A DNA stretch of 64,000 nt, from the NCBI RefSeq assembly GCF_026210795.1, contig NC_089442.1:868001-932000 (forward strand). Direction: 5' to 3'. The notes beneath the pieces are model-generated. The model did no database searches, had not been told where the DNA came from, and was given only the letters and a program-made list of their open reading frames with translations. The DNA comes from Rhizophagus irregularis (lineage: Eukaryota; Glomeromycota; Glomeromycetes; Glomerales; Glomeraceae). This document shows, one piece after another, positions 37,759-51,581 of this stretch. Both the position numbers and the translations under genes were made by a program. Positions within the stretch are counted from its first letter, which is position 1. Every line of letters starts with the position of its first letter.

Positions 37759-38056
37759 GGAAGAGGGAAGCGTAAACTTGTAGGCTATTTTGAGAACTGG
37801 AAAATGCTTTTTATAGCGTTAGAAACAAAACAAGTTTTCCATCCAGTAAGGAAAGAGTTGCAATGGTGTTGACACACTACCTACTCTACAAAATCACTCA
37901 AAAATCAAAGATGAATCCTCTTGAAGAACTTCGGACAAGGAAGACAAGAAGATTTCAAAACCAGCCACTAACAAAGTGACAAGTTGGAAGGTTCCTGTAT
38001 TTCAGAATAAGAAAACAAAGAGTAAGGGAAGTGGTAATGCAAATGAGAAGCAGTGA
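37759..38056 (+). pseudogene. Relic of a retroelement-like ORF (basic C-terminal tail)
   Basis: Two frames in the same direction give familiar-looking fragments: GRGKRKLVGYFENWK at the 5' side and KISKPATNKVTSWKVPVFQ with a lysine-rich end and stop at the 3' side. Stops and a frameshift separate them. The Y-F-E-N-W-K and lysine-rich tail pattern resembles the first-ORF proteins of repeated elements in Glomeromycotina as I remember them. The assignment is tentative. Confidence 0.35.
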
Positions 38057-39886
38057 TTTTGTCATTACTACAAAAATTAGTTTAATGATTTATATGTTCT
38101 AATTTGTATCTTATTATTTAAGCAAAATATTAGTTTTTTTTTATTTTTTAGTTCACTTTTTCCCTTTGGGGATTAAAAGTCTTTTCTTGTAATTTTATTT
38201 TTTTAAGATTCCCAGTGCGTTTCCGTCTAAGATATATAGGATAGTCTCTATTTTCTTCTGAAGGGTGGGTCCACTGGGTCCTGTATGGGATGTACATCAA
38301 TTATTGATTTTTGTAGTATAGCTAGTCATGCTTTTGCGATGTATTTTGTTAGCTCAGTAATTCTTACATATGTGTATATAACCGAACATTGAAAATTTTA
38401 ATAAAACAATAATAAGGAGGGAGGAGAAAATTAATAATAAATGATAAATAAGGATAATAATAACAATAAGGAAGAATTGGATTGTTCAAAGTATTAACAA
38501 ACAAACAATAAAAAGGAAAAATACTGAATCAAAAAGACTCACAATATTAAGTAGCAAGTATTAATAAATAACAATAAGGAAAATATTAAATCAAAATAAA
38601 AAGTCTTGTGATATTTAGTAATTAAATTGTAAATATAAATATAAATTGTTCAGAATGAAACACAAAACAATTATTCAGATTCTTATTATTAGTTTAATCA
38701 AAATTTTAAATTTAGTTTCAATCATCTAGTTCAATTATTTTATAAGATTTAATTCATAAATTTCTAGATGAACTTATTAGTAATATTTTTCAAGAAATTT
38801 AGTTTATATCTATTACTTAATAATAGAAATGCAAAGTTTATATCACTTTTTATTTTAATTTTTATGTATTTATTCATGATTTAAATTTAATAAATCACAG
38901 ATAATTTTTTTTTCCTAAATTAAATAATCATTTTTGCATCAACATGAATAATATATCATACCTAAAAAAAAAATCTTACTTGATATATTGTGAAACATTT
39001 TATTTCTTCTATCTAGAAATTTAAATAGCTAATAATGAAATAAGTGAGATTTGTCTGATAACTTACATATACTGATTGATTATTACGATTATCATTTGTT
39101 GAGTATAGGAATTCATGTAAAATTTATAGTTCTTAAAAAATTTTATGCAGGCCAAAAAAATTCTATTACAGACCATCATCAATTGTAATAAATTTCACTT
39201 TTTAAAAAAAAATTTTGGAAGAAAATTTTGATTTTTTACAATTTTATCAAGTTATATTGCTTTGTCTTATAGATCAATACATTTGCATATTAGGATGGAA
39301 ATGACTCATTTGGTTCTAAACCAATACTATTAAAAAAACTGAGTCAAGCTGATTTGGACTCTAAAAACCTCTATAATCAGTTTTTGTTAATTCAGTCCAG
39401 ATCTGAGTCAGTACATGCCAAATTTATTAAAACTAATTTGGAACTGCAGGTACAGTATAATTAGTAAATTGATTATGTAACAATTTAAATAATATATTTT
39501 TTAATGTCATTTTCAGCAATAATCATTAACATAATTAGATTCCCACATTTCAAAAATATTTCTGTAAAATATAATTTAATTATTTAAGCTTTTTGTGTCT
39601 TCAGAAATTGAAAAAGTCAATTTTCCAATCCAGTGAAATGAGTTTCCAATCTAGCTTCCAGGGCTTTCAATTCCTAGATTGAATGAGATGTTTAAAATTA
39701 GTAATTGTGTACTTATATTAGAAAATGATCATTAAATAACTATGCAATCCTCACATTTTGAACCTCTTTTCTGACCATGTACCCAGTACCATACATGGTC
39801 AACCCACCCACACCAACAAGACCAGTCACCTCACCAGCAGCTTTGATAAGTTTTAAGTTGTTAGGTCTTTAAACCATTCTAAACTC
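38057..39886. other. Intergenic, no gene seen
   Basis: AT-rich DNA ending at the left terminus of the 14.5-kb unit. The stretch 39300-39420 has GACTCA/TGAGTC motifs that may belong to an old repeat. Confidence 0.4.
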
Positions 39887-40290
39887 CCCTATAAAAAATA
39901 TATATACGGTTAGTATACTGTATTTTCGTATTTTGCGAACAGTATATTTATAGTATTATTACCGTATGATTACAGTATTTTCACATACTGTATATATTCG
40001 GTGTTCTGCACACCGTATCATATATACGGTTTGCGTACAGTATATTTTTCCAGTTTTACCCATATGTTTTATACTTGTAAACAGTAGAAAAACCGTATGT
40101 TTTATACTTATAAACAGTATATTGTTTTATATTTTATATTGCGAACAGTATACTTTTCCAGGATAAACCGTATATTTTATACTGATAAACAGTACTTTTT
40201 TCCAGTTTAAACTGCATATTTTGTACTGATAAATAGTATATATTATTCAATTAAATCGTATATTTTATATTCGCAAACAGAATTTAAAAT
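39887..40290 (+). repeat. Left subterminal repeat array (ACGGT / ACTGTATA motifs)
   Basis: At least a dozen degenerate copies of motifs such as ATACGGTT, TACTGTAT, AACAGTATA and ACCGTATA in 400 bp. In many DNA transposons such arrays are transposase-binding sites. Confidence 0.7.
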
Positions 40291-41151
40291 GCATTTATAA
40301 TCAATAAAATTTTTATTAAATAATATTAAATATACAAATATTTTTTATAAATAATATAAATAAAAAACTAGTATAAAATAATATACTATTTGTAAAAAAA
40401 ATAATATTAGCAAAATATAAACAAAAAAAAAGAAATTTAATTAGTAATATTATCATTATTTTAAATATAAAAAAGGAATAATAAAAGGTTAGTAAAAAAA
40501 AAGAAACTTAATTAGTAATATTATCATTATTTTAAATATAAAAAAGAAATAAAAAGTTAGTAATATTATTAATATATTAGTTAGATATAAAAAAGTAATA
40601 AAACGATAGTAGTAATGTTAGTAATATATTAAAAAAATTAAATAAAATACATAAAAGTAAAAAAAATATAATTAATATATGTTAACATATAATATTAATA
40701 TAAAAATAAAAACATAAAAAGGTGTACATATAGTTGTTTAATTAATATTGTTAAAATTCACCATTACAATTCCAGAGAGATATTAGCGAAAGTAATTGTT
40801 AATTGATATACGTGCGTATCACTTTTTGTATAATTAGTAGTTTAGTACAAATATATATATTGTATATTATCAAAATAAGTTTTTTATTTAATTTTTATTA
40901 TTATATGTTAAAATAGTTTTGGTATTCATTTTTATTGTCTTTTTTTTTCTAAAAAAAAAGAAGAGAAAAGAATATTTTTGAAAAAATAAACAAAAAATAA
41001 ACAATAACGTGTTATTAATGCATGTGATCAGCGATCAGCTGAATTTTAATTGGTTAAATATAGAAATGCGAAAATTAAAAAGCAGAAGTATTTTTTTAAA
41101 ATTTAAATCATACAGATTGTTTTTAAAGTTCAATTAGTAATTTAAAAGTTC
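40291..41151. other. AT-rich filler of the 14.5-kb unit
   Basis: No gene. AATTTAATTAGTAATATTATCA occurs as a local direct repeat split by poly-A near 40435 and 40505. Confidence 0.45.
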
Positions 41152-41350
41152 TTTTTTTTAATACTGCTTAATTTTTAAATTAAAGCCTTAATACTAAATT
41201 AGTTAAATTAGAATTAAGAAAAATTTGTAAGAATTTTCTTTGATACTGCTTAATTTTTAAATTAAAGCCTTAATATTAAATTAGTTAAATTAGAATTAAG
41301 CAGTATTAAGAAAAATTCGCAAGAATTTTCCTTAATACTGCTTAATAGTT
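41152..41350. repeat. Copies of the AAGCAGTATTAAG hairpin repeat
   Basis: Partial and complete copies of the 92-bp unit that forms the array at 42669-43115, directly before the MITE at 41363. Confidence 0.65.
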
Positions 41351-41362
41351 AAATTAGAATTA

Positions 41363-41540
41363 GGGAGCTTACACATATTATGTAATTATTATAGGGGGGA
41401 GGGGGTAGTTAAAATTTTACGTTACACTTATTTAAATCATATGATTTATAAATATTATAATTTGATTGGTTATGAAATCTAACAGGGGGGGGGGGTAAGG
41501 TTTATAATAAAATGAATATTACGTGATATGTGTAACTCCC
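41363..41540. mobile_element. Harbinger-like MITE with TTA duplication and internal G-runs
   Basis: The ends are GGGAGCTTACACATAT on the left and ATATGTGTAACTCCC on the right. TTA flanks both (41360-41362 and 41541-41543), as expected for PIF/Harbinger-type insertions. The 178-bp element contains GGGGGGAGGGGG at 41394-41405 and eleven consecutive G at 41485-41495. Confidence 0.7.
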
Positions 41541-42668
41541 TTAACATATGGGCTGATTTATGGAATTAAGTTTTTATATTCAAAAAACTAACTTTATTAA
41601 GCAAATGCAAATACAAGTTACATGAAAATGATAGATTCACACCAGCTGACATAAATAAAATTGATTTGATTATATTATTTTTTGATTTTTTTTAATAATA
41701 TCATTAAAATTAAAAAATTTAAATATAATTGTCATGACAAAATATTGAATAACTTAACGTGTATCTGTGCTAGATGAATGAATTTATATTCATTAGAAAG
41801 AGGTAATCAAGAGCTATCTATAAACCAAATATCGCATGAATTGAATCACAAGTTGCTGAATAATTACGTTCAATGTATTTGTTTTTAACTTTTGACTTTG
41901 ATCATTAATATCTTCACATCTAGTAATTCAATTTGAATGATCTTTTTTCGTTCAGGTAGTTTAGGTTCTGGCCTTACATATGAATATAAATATATGTGTT
42001 TAGCATGTATTTACGCTGATATATTAATGATTTTGTTAATTGAATAAAACTCTGATACAAAAATTTTTAAAATTATAATTCTTACCAAAAGATGATCTTT
42101 ACAGGTATTATTGAGCTCTTTTTACTTTACTTAATAAGGTTTTATTTGCTATTTCTGTTTTAAATTGAATAAATTAATAAAATCAATTTTAAAAAGTAAT
42201 TAACAAGTAGAATAAAATCAGTATAGTAAAAAACAAAAAAAAACATCTCAAAAACTCTAAAGCATAACTCACATTTTTATTTTGTATATTTTTACTAAAA
42301 AAAAGAAGGAACTAAGTTAAAAATAAATGAAAAAAGATTTTTCTTATTAATATAAATTATTAATATTTGTTTTCTTAATTATTGATTAAAAAAAACCTGC
42401 TATATATGCCTATAAACTTTTCTAAGTCACCTAACAAAAATCTGATTGAAAAGTGATTGAAAAGTGATTGAAAAGTGATTAAAAAAGAAAGTAGTTGCCA
42501 TTGTTATTTTTGAATAAACGTTAAAAAATTTTTTTTATTTTTTGATAGATTTAGATCATCTGATTATGTAACACATATAATTTAAGCTTGTGAAACATAA
42601 TTCTTGTTAAAATGTGCAAATCTTTATGAAAATCTTAATTTTGGCTAATTCCACAAATTGGCGAATAT
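41541..42668. other. AT-rich filler of the 14.5-kb unit
   Basis: No gene. A triplet of GTGATTGAAAA near 42450-42480 is a small tandem repeat. Confidence 0.45.
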
Positions 42669-43115
42669 AAGCAGTATTAAGAAAAATTCGCAAGAATTTT
42701 CCTTGATACTGCTTAATTTTTAAACTAAAGCCTTAATACTACTAAATTAGTTAAATTAGAATTAAGCAGTATTAAGAAAAATTCGCAAGAATTTTCCTTG
42801 ATACTGCTTAATTTTTAAATTAAAGCCTTAATACTAAATTAGTTAAATTAGAATTAAGCAGTATTAAGAAAAATTCGCAAGAATTTTCCTTGATACTGCT
42901 TAATTTTTAAATTAAAGCTTTAATACTAAATTAGTTAAATTAGAATTAAGCAGTATTAAGAAAAATTCGCAAGAATTTTCCTTGATACTGCTTAATTTTT
43001 AAATTAAAATCTTAATACTAATTTATAAAAATGATTTATAATTGAGTTTTGAATTTAGTATTATCAATCAGACTTTGAACTTAAAAATTAAACAGTATTA
43101 ACAAAAATTCTTGCG
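42669..43115. repeat. 92-bp tandem repeat with an internal hairpin
   Basis: Units start at 42669, 42764, 42856 and 42948, with a decayed copy after 43088. Each contains AAGCAGTATTAAGAAAAATT followed by its near-complement ending in CTTGATACTGCTT. The unit therefore folds into a stem of about 20 bp with a few mismatches. Confidence 0.85.
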
Positions 43116-43639
43116 AATTTTTATTAATTGTGATTTTACATCAGTGAGTTTTTGGGTAGTATATATTAGTGGATACTAGTATTGTTTGATGCTTTAAAGT
43201 GTAGAAAAACTTACATCAAATAAATAAAAACTGGCAAAAAAATCAGATAGCCAATTTTTGGCTATATTTGTCCGATTTGTAACTTTTTGTAGCTGATTTT
43301 TTAGTACGAATTGACAAAAATTGGATATGCCAATTTTTAAATTGCATATTCAAATCGGATTGCTGATTTTAGCTATATTTGTCTGATTTATGACTTTTTA
43401 CAGCCGTATTACCAATTCTTAACTACATTTTTCAGTTTTTTCACTATACAAAAAAATTGTATATACTGTACATTATGAAATATATATTTTTATAAAAAAT
43501 TATATTGTAATATTGAATTAAATTTTAAAAAATATTTTATTAAGCAATATTAAATAAAAAACTAATCTTAAATAATTTAATTTTAAACAAAATACATTTA
43601 AGAATATAAATTTACTTGTAATTCAATGTAATATGCACA
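43116..43639. other. AT-rich filler with AATCAGATAGCCA motifs
   Basis: No gene. Repeated forms of CAGATAGCCAATTTTTGGC and TTTGTCCGATTTGTAAC occur at 43235-43440. A related CAGATAGCCA motif recurs near 54058, just inside the right end of the unit. Confidence 0.4.
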
Positions 43640-44525
43640 ATTATGAAAATTAATAATTCCACAAATATTAACTGTACCTTCATTAAAATAAATATTCAAG
43701 TAGATTCTAAGCTGCTGAACAATTTTCAATTAATAAATGAAGTCGATTTGCTTTGGCTAAAGTGCTCAAAATACGCTCTGAAGTGACAAAACAGAAAAAA
43801 ATAAAACTCGTGAATGAGTACCGTTGTGAAAATCGTGAATAACTCATCAAGTATTAACTGTACCTTCGTAAAAATTAATATCCAAGTAGATTTTGACATG
43901 ATGAACAACTTTCAATTAATATAAGAAGTCGATTTACTTTGGCTAAAGTGCTCAAAATACGCTCTGAAGTGACAAAACGGAAAAAAATAAAATTCGTGAA
44001 TGAGTACCGTTGTGAAAATCGTGAATAACTCATCAAGTATTAACTGTACCTTCGTGAAAATTAATATTCAAGTAGATTTTGACATGCTGAACAACATTCT
44101 ATTAATATAAAAAGTTAGTTTACTTTGGATAAAGTGCTCAAAATACGCTCTGAAGTGACAAACCGGAAAAAAATAAAATTCGTGAATGAGTACCGTTGTG
44201 AAAATCGTGAATAACTCATCAAATATTAACTGTACCTTCGTGAAAATTAATATTCAAGTAGATTTTGACATGCTAAACAACTTACAATTAATATAAGAAG
44301 TTGATTTACTTTGGCTAAAGATCTCAAAATACGTTCTGAAGGTAAAAAAATTTGTAACTTAATACTACTGTATTATATAAAAAATGTAAATAATTCCAAA
44401 AATATTAACTGTACTTTTATGAAGATTAATATCTTAACAGTTTTAAACTTACTGAACTACTTTTAATTAAAAGAATAAGATTTACTTTAACCAAAATGCT
44501 CAAACCATACTTTGAAATATGTGTA
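43640..44525. repeat. 186-bp tandem repeat
   Basis: Units with the landmark AGTCGATTT (or a close variant) begin at 43741, 43927, 44113 and 44299, exactly 186 bp apart. Diverged partial units lie on both sides. Each contains TTTGGCTAAAGTGCTCAAAA and a conserved ATTAACTGTACCTTC segment. The central copies are nearly identical, suggesting recent amplification or homogenisation. Confidence 0.9.
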
Positions 44526-46457
44526 AAAAAAATATAATATTTGTTTATATTTTAAATTATGAGTTATTTAATTTAAATGTGTTTATATTTAAGAAAAAAA
44601 ATATTTTAATTCTATTTTATAAAGTATTTAAAAAGTATTTTAGTAAAGTTTTTGAGGCAAAAAAATAATTATAACTGAAATAAAAAAAAAAAATCTAAGT
44701 TAATAAATAAATATTAAACCGTAATACATAATCACATGTTATCGTAGAGTAAAAAACAGACAATAGCCTTTTCCTATTCGGTAATCTGTCGTACTCTCTG
44801 AAATATAGGGATACAATTTTTTTTTATATTTTTTAAAATAATATGCCCCATAGACTCCCGGTTAAACGATCATCAAAACACTTGCAAAGTATACTCTTTT
44901 TTAGTTGTGATCTACACGAAAAGTTTGCCTGCGAATTTAATATCTTAGATTTAGATTATAGATTTAGGAATAAGAATAATGAATCCTAAATCTAAGAATA
45001 TGACGCCCACCCTCCCTCCTTACGAATCGATGTGCTATATATATTTTTTTTTCTTCATTTTTTTTTCATTCAAAAAAAAAAAAAAAAAAGTAAAAAAAAA
45101 ATTACGTGTTACTCTACATATTACGCAATATTTACTTACGCAAAAAAAAATAAAAACTAGTAAAAAAAATTTTTTATGTATTACTCAATATTACTTTATT
45201 ACACAATTTATTACATAATTTTATTACTCAAAAAAATATAAATTTATTTATCAAAAAAATTTTCTTCATTTTCTTCATATAAAAAAATAAATTTTTTGCG
45301 TGTTACTCGCAAAAATTAAATTAAAAAATTTTACATATTACTCAAATTATACTGTATTACATTATATAACATTTATCAATTTATATAAAAAATAAAAAAA
45401 AAACGTGTTACTTAATATAAAATTTATTTTTTTCATAAAAACTTTACGTGTTACTCATAAAAATTTTACACGTTACTCAATCAGTATATTTTTGCAATAT
45501 TTTCGCAATATAAAATTTATTTCTTTATAAAAAAAAAATTTAAATTAAAAAAAAAACTGATCTTTATTTGTTTCGTATTTCTTTTTTTTATTCATTTACT
45601 CAATCAAATTTCATAATTTACATAATAAAATAAATAAATAAATGAATCAATTTACTCAATCAAATTTCATAATTTACTTAAATAAATAAATGAATCAAAT
45701 AAATTCATGTAAAAAAACTGGTGTAAAAAAAAAAAAAATTTTTTTTTTTTCGCAACTTTTATTTGGCTGTTCCAATTTCCATAAAGGTATAAATGAATAA
45801 TTATGAAAGGGGTGTATGATCAGATGGTATGGCTATAATACAAATATTACATTAATCAAAATATAAATTATTTCCAAATATGTAAGTTGTTTATGTATTA
45901 TTTATATAAAAAAGGAAAAATTCGGATGATGTGGCTTAAATAATCATATATTACATAAATTACTCGTGCTTCTAAAAAAAAATATCCCAAAATAGATTTT
46001 TTTCCAGCAATCAGACTCCCTTTATTTTATTATCAAAAAAAAAAAAAAAGATCTTTCGTTATCAAATATCATAAAAATTTTTTTTTAAAAAAAAACGAAG
46101 AATGATTATTAAAAAAAATCCACTCTTATCATATTTTTTAAAACCTTTAAATTAATAAAAGAATTTCTTACATTAATTAAAATATTATTTTTAATTTTTT
46201 TTTTAATTTTTTTAAATTAATTTAACATAAAAAAAAATTTCATGTCGTAATTAAAATAAAAAATTTTATGTCGTAAATTCATGCACCTTACATTTTTTTT
46301 CTTCAAATTAAAACCTGATTATCACTTCATCTATTAATATAAATACTCTGATCTTTTTTTTCTTAAAAAAAAAAAACGTATATTTCTATTTTTCAAATAT
46401 ACAGTTTTATTCTTGAAAAAAAAATTTAACATATCTTTTCTACCACCTATATTTCTA
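44526..46457. other. Low-complexity A/T tracts before the OB-fold-like gene
   Basis: Long A and T runs and repeated TTACTCAA/GTGTTACT motifs (45100-45480). Frames across it are repeat artefacts. The 3' end should contain the promoter of the gene at 46458, but no clear TATA box is seen. Confidence 0.5.
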
Positions 46458-47416
46458 ATGCCAGCAAAGTTGAGTACGATATGTTACATTCACGATTCAA
46501 CCCAGAGGTCGACAAAGGAATATAGCATAAAAGAAATAACTGGAATATCCAGACTGAGCGATCAAGACCCAACCAAAATCATATATCTAAAAATTAAAGC
46601 GTTTGTTCCATTGGATAAAGAAATTGAAACACACATCGAAGAATACGAAAATGGTCAGGTAATTTACTTGAGAGGTAAATTTATTGCTTGCAATGGATGG
46701 TACACGGTATGTTATTGATTTTTTAGTTTAAAAAAACAAAAAAATAATGAAATAAAATAAAATAATATCAAAATATTAAATTTGAAATCTGAATTTAATA
46801 GGTAAACGCTACATCCATTAAACCTATGGAAAATCTTGATTTTGATATGATGCCAGCTGTAGGCATAAACATAATGGTGACGGGTTTGACCACTCAAACT
46901 GTTAAAAATGTGGATGGCGAATCTGTTCTTGACTTTCATGTGGAAGAAAATCTTGGAGATAGAGAACCAAAGGATTTTTGGTTAGAGATGAGACATAATT
47001 CAAATATTAATTATTTGGCCAATAAAACTAATTCTATTAATCAAACAATGAGATCTACAATGGCAATTTTAACAGGCCTACTCTATTATCAAGAATCCGT
47101 TGTAGATACTAGTACAAGTGACGAATCTACACCTGGGAAACATATCTTGAAACTAGATGATATATCACTAATTTCTAGCAACCGACCTAATACATCTGCT
47201 CAATCTATTAATCTACCATGGTTGAACCAAGAGTCAACAAGTTCAAGAAACACACCTCGTACACCAAGAGGATCTACACCTCGTTCAAAAAGAGGTCGTG
47301 TTACACTTTCGCAGCTATCACCCACTAGGAAGACTCGAAGCCAATCACTAGCATCTGCATTACAAGAAAACCCCCTTCCAACCATGACCCAAAATGAAAC
47401 CTCCAGTGAAACTTAA
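46458..47416 (+). CDS. OB-fold-like protein of the Rep/helicase unit
   Basis: Two exons, 46458-46706 and 46802-47416, join in frame (phase 0, GT...AG) to give 287 residues. I prefer the ATG at 46458 (MPAKLSTICYIHD), because the residues before it (from 46413) are low-complexity leader. Residues about 1-190 alternate short hydrophobic strands (IIYLKIKAFV, QVIYLRGKFI, GINIMVTGLT) as in two OB folds, the domain of RPA-type single-strand DNA-binding proteins. Residues 200-287 are a Ser/Thr/Pro and Arg-rich tail (TPRGSTPRSKRGR) that could bind DNA or enter the nucleus. Helitrons often carry an RPA-like gene beside Rep/helicase, and this one precedes such a gene on the same strand. The fold is inferred from pattern; no signature motif proves it. 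Confidence 0.55.
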
Positions 47417-48675
47417 ATAATAACATTTATTCTCTTTTTCTTTTTTTAATATATATATATATTTTTTAACCAGAGCATAAAAAAATCAATAATAAACAAA
47501 AAAAGGTATTGGAGGTTGTAATAATTACATAAAACTTATTTTACTTTATTAATAAGATGTAACTTTCCATAATTCTGTTAATTTTTGATTTTTTTGTTTT
47601 ATACTTTTTCTTATTTCACGATGTATTTACAATTTTTCTTTACAATAAATTCCAATTAAAGCAAAAATACTGAGTTATATTTTATCAAAAAAATCGTATC
47701 TCACCAAAATATTATTTATATTAGAAAAAAGCTAAGAAACTTTTCACATACTATATGCCACCAATCATACTTTGATCCGCTAAATACATACTAAATTTAT
47801 ACATCCTAAAACTATTAATCAGACCTTAAATCTTAAAACCAAGAAACAGAAAATGTCTTAATACTGATAGATTCATTAGTATAGGTCGGTCAATAAATTA
47901 ACATTTTCAATCTTTTTACAAACAAATTTCGTAATTTCATAATATTTATAAACAAAATGCATTGTAAAACAAGCAGATCGGATAAAATATTTTTTCATAG
48001 CTATCACATGGTACACTTGTAGATCCTATATAATTAGTTTTCGGAAGCTTAGTTAATTCATTGCCAAATTGATTTCGCTCTGCTGGTGATACTCACTTCC
48101 CATTACAAAAGATAAGAATTCAGGTCTAGTGAAACTTCATAGTTTTACATATGTTAGTCAAGGATGTCTACACAGAAGGATGACAGTTAGGATTTTTTTG
48201 AGCAGGGTCAAAGTATTTAAATTTACTTGTTCATCTCTGCATTTTGTTTTAATCATCATAAATTTGAGGATAGAAAAAGTTAGGATAGACAAAATATGGA
48301 GTTGACGTAAAGTCAATTAAATAGTTTGAGGATTTTTTAGATTAATGTAATGTAGTTGTTTAAATTTTTACATATATTCTTATTGTTATTTTTTTTTTGT
48401 ATTTAATAAGACTTTCATCATAGTTGTATTTCACAAATGTATACTAGTAATATAATATTGTATAAATAAAATACGAAAAAAAGCATCAATAAGTTTAATT
48501 AGGATTTACTGATCCATTGATAATCTTTACAAAAAAAAATTTTTCAGATAAAAGAAATAAAACAAGATTTTATCTTTTTTTTTAAAAAAAAAATACACTT
48601 TTCTATATATAAAGATTTGACATTAAAAAAAGTTATATCATATTAATAAGATAAAAAATTTAATTAATAAATTCC
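47417..48675. other. Spacer between the OB-fold-like gene and the Rep/helicase gene
   Basis: No gene seen. It contains the 3' flank of the first gene and, next to 48676, an A/T-rich tract that may act as promoter of the second. Confidence 0.5.
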
Positions 48676-51581
48676 ATGGATAATCAAATTCATCACATTT
48701 ACACATTTGATAATGAATATGAAACCATATTAGATTTGGCATCAGACCAAATTCTTGATAATGATAACAATGTAAACCTACCTTTGAATCAATTAAATCT
48801 TCCAAATCAATATATCAACTTCCAAAATAATATGCAAACAATTTCATATTGGCGACCTTCATCTAAATTAAAAATGCTACTTAATAAATTTCAAAATAAC
48901 ATCCTATCACAATGGCCCGAATTGCTTGTGTATACTGTGGAAAACTTCTGTATCCTGAAAAAGCAAATTGGATGCTTTATGATCCTTCAATCACTTATCC
49001 TTTGCAACAACAAGTGCCAGATATTTCTTTAACTTTCCATCCAAATACTAATCGCATCCCTGAATCAAGAATTCCTACTTGTGATTCTTGTAAAAAACCA
49101 TCAACACGATATTCTTTTCCTTACCTATCACCTATACCAGAAGAAATAGCTTCTGTTCTTCTTTACAAAAGAAAACACCTTTCGCCTGTTTACCTCCACT
49201 GTTCCTTAGGAAGAACTCCAAATAGTAATCCATATTCAGAGTACAGAAGTCTAACAGGTATGATGAACTATTCTCGTAATGTAAGAGCACATGTACTATA
49301 CAGTGGAATTATAGGCACTTTTTTAGAACCAAACAACAATGACAATAATCTTAATAATGATACAATGGAAAACCAAATTCATGATGAAACTTTGAAACGA
49401 GCTGCTACTTGGTTATCACTTAACAATCCATATCTTCGTCCATATGCCCACATTTTATCTTCACAATCTTCTGAACAAAATAGAAATAACCCATTTCCAA
49501 GAGCTAGACATATTCAATCTGATACACAAGCACCTCCAGTCAATCCTCATGATATAATAGTTCCAAACTATGATTTTCCTAGTGAAGTGCATAATGAGGA
49601 CTTTCACTATACCAGATTAATGGCAGGATTCATCCAAAAAAGTGATAACTTACGAATACCAATTCCAACTCATGATCCTAATCTAGAACCACTATTGTTT
49701 CCAGATATTTTTACAGATGGAAGAGGTCATTTTCATGACATGTTGGACCAACAAAGACAGAATGGTGAGATGCGTGATGAAACATATGGCAAATACATCA
49801 AATTACGATTAATGAATTTTGATTCAAGATGGAGACTTCATCATTACTGGCCTTCATGGTCATACCTTCAGCTGGAAAAGTTGCGACATCATCAGAATAC
49901 ACAACGATTATTACGCCAAGCTCAACTTAATTCTAGTAACAATCCAAGACTCCCATTAGCAAGAGATTTACTTCAACCCAGTGCTTACACCTCTTGTAAT
50001 ATAATTGATGAAAATATGACATTACCTATCCCTACATTTATACGTACTGGTGATACTTATTTTCATCAAAAACAGCTTCATCTAAATGCAATGATACAAA
50101 AGATTGGTTTACCAACATTATTTATAACACTAAGCATGGCTGAAAACCGATGGACTCACTTACGTGATATACTTTCTATTAGTGATAATGGTGATACTTT
50201 ACCTACAAATAGGCCTTTTCATTGTGCCAACTATTTTGTTCATAAATTTAAATCCTTGAAAAATGAACTTTATAAAAAACCAGATTTAACAGGTTTTGGT
50301 AATATCACAGACTTCTTTGATCGTGTTGAGTTCCAGAACAGAGGTGCAGCTCATACACACAGTTGTTACTGGACAACTAATAGTATTGAAGTTATGATTA
50401 CAAATGATGTTATTCGTTCAACTATGCCAGATCCAGTATATGAACCTGAACTTTATGCTGCTGTTGTTGCTAATCAGATTCATACATGTAATGAAAAATG
50501 TGGAGGACCTGCACCTTTAGGACAAACTTGTAGGAAAGGATTTCCACGTCCTTATAGTGAAACAACTCACTATGAAGAAGGAAATTCTCGTTATATATAT
50601 AAATGTTTAACTCAAGCTGACTCATGGGTTGTTCCATATCATCCTGCTATCCTTCTTCTATGGGATGCACACATGAATGCCCAATATATTACAGATAAAG
50701 GATTTGCTAGATATATGATAAAGTATATTGCTAAAAGAGAACCTTCTCATGTATTTAATATTCAAGAAAATAACTTATTAAGAGAGCATATTATTGCTCG
50801 AAGGCTTGGTTCTATGGAACTTATGTTCCTTCTTCTTGGATATCAAATTTGCAATTCTTCTGCTACTGTGAAATTTCTTACTACTGAACCACCTCAAACA
50901 AGAACCCGTACTATAATCCCAATTTATATGATAGAAGAAGATGATGAGAACCCATATTATGATGACAATATTATGAAATATATGTCACGCCCTCACCTTC
51001 CTGAGTTTAATAATCTAACCTACCCTCAATATTTTGAAAAATACTCTATAACACCTTCATCACCTACTTCTACATCACGACAAATTTACCATGATAATCT
51101 GGGTAATTATATTGTTAAACGTTCTAAAGAAATAGTTACTAGATATCGGTTTCTAAAAATTGAAGATGGAGAGCTATATTTTTATCAACAGTTACTTTTA
51201 AAAATACCTGCAAGAGATGAATCAGACTATAAAATCAGACCAGATGGAACATACTGTGAAAAGTTTTTATCCCTATTTCCTGAATTTCTAACTGACTTAC
51301 AAAATCAAATTACAAACACTCAGCAATCACATATTACACGATTAAACAAACAGTTTTCTGAAATGTTAAGTAGATTACTGTCATCTCTTAATCAACAACT
51401 CACACAGAACATTTCATCTATAATACAAATGCAAATGGAAAGTTTAAAACTGCTTCCTCATGTATTTCCTGAAACTGCTATGTTAGAATTACCACAAGAT
51501 CAATACCGTGCATTAAATACTATTAGAATGTATATGGGAGAAAATGATGGTATAAAATGGCCATACTTCTTTATAACTGGA

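Noticed and set aside
42669-44525. CRISPR-like repeat and spacer arrays
   Set aside because: The units are contiguous tandem repeats of 92 and 186 bp without unique spacers, in a eukaryotic genome.
44979-45218. 79-codon plus-strand frame
   Set aside because: It consists of poly-Phe and poly-Lys from T and A runs and repeated TTACTCA motifs, not a gene.
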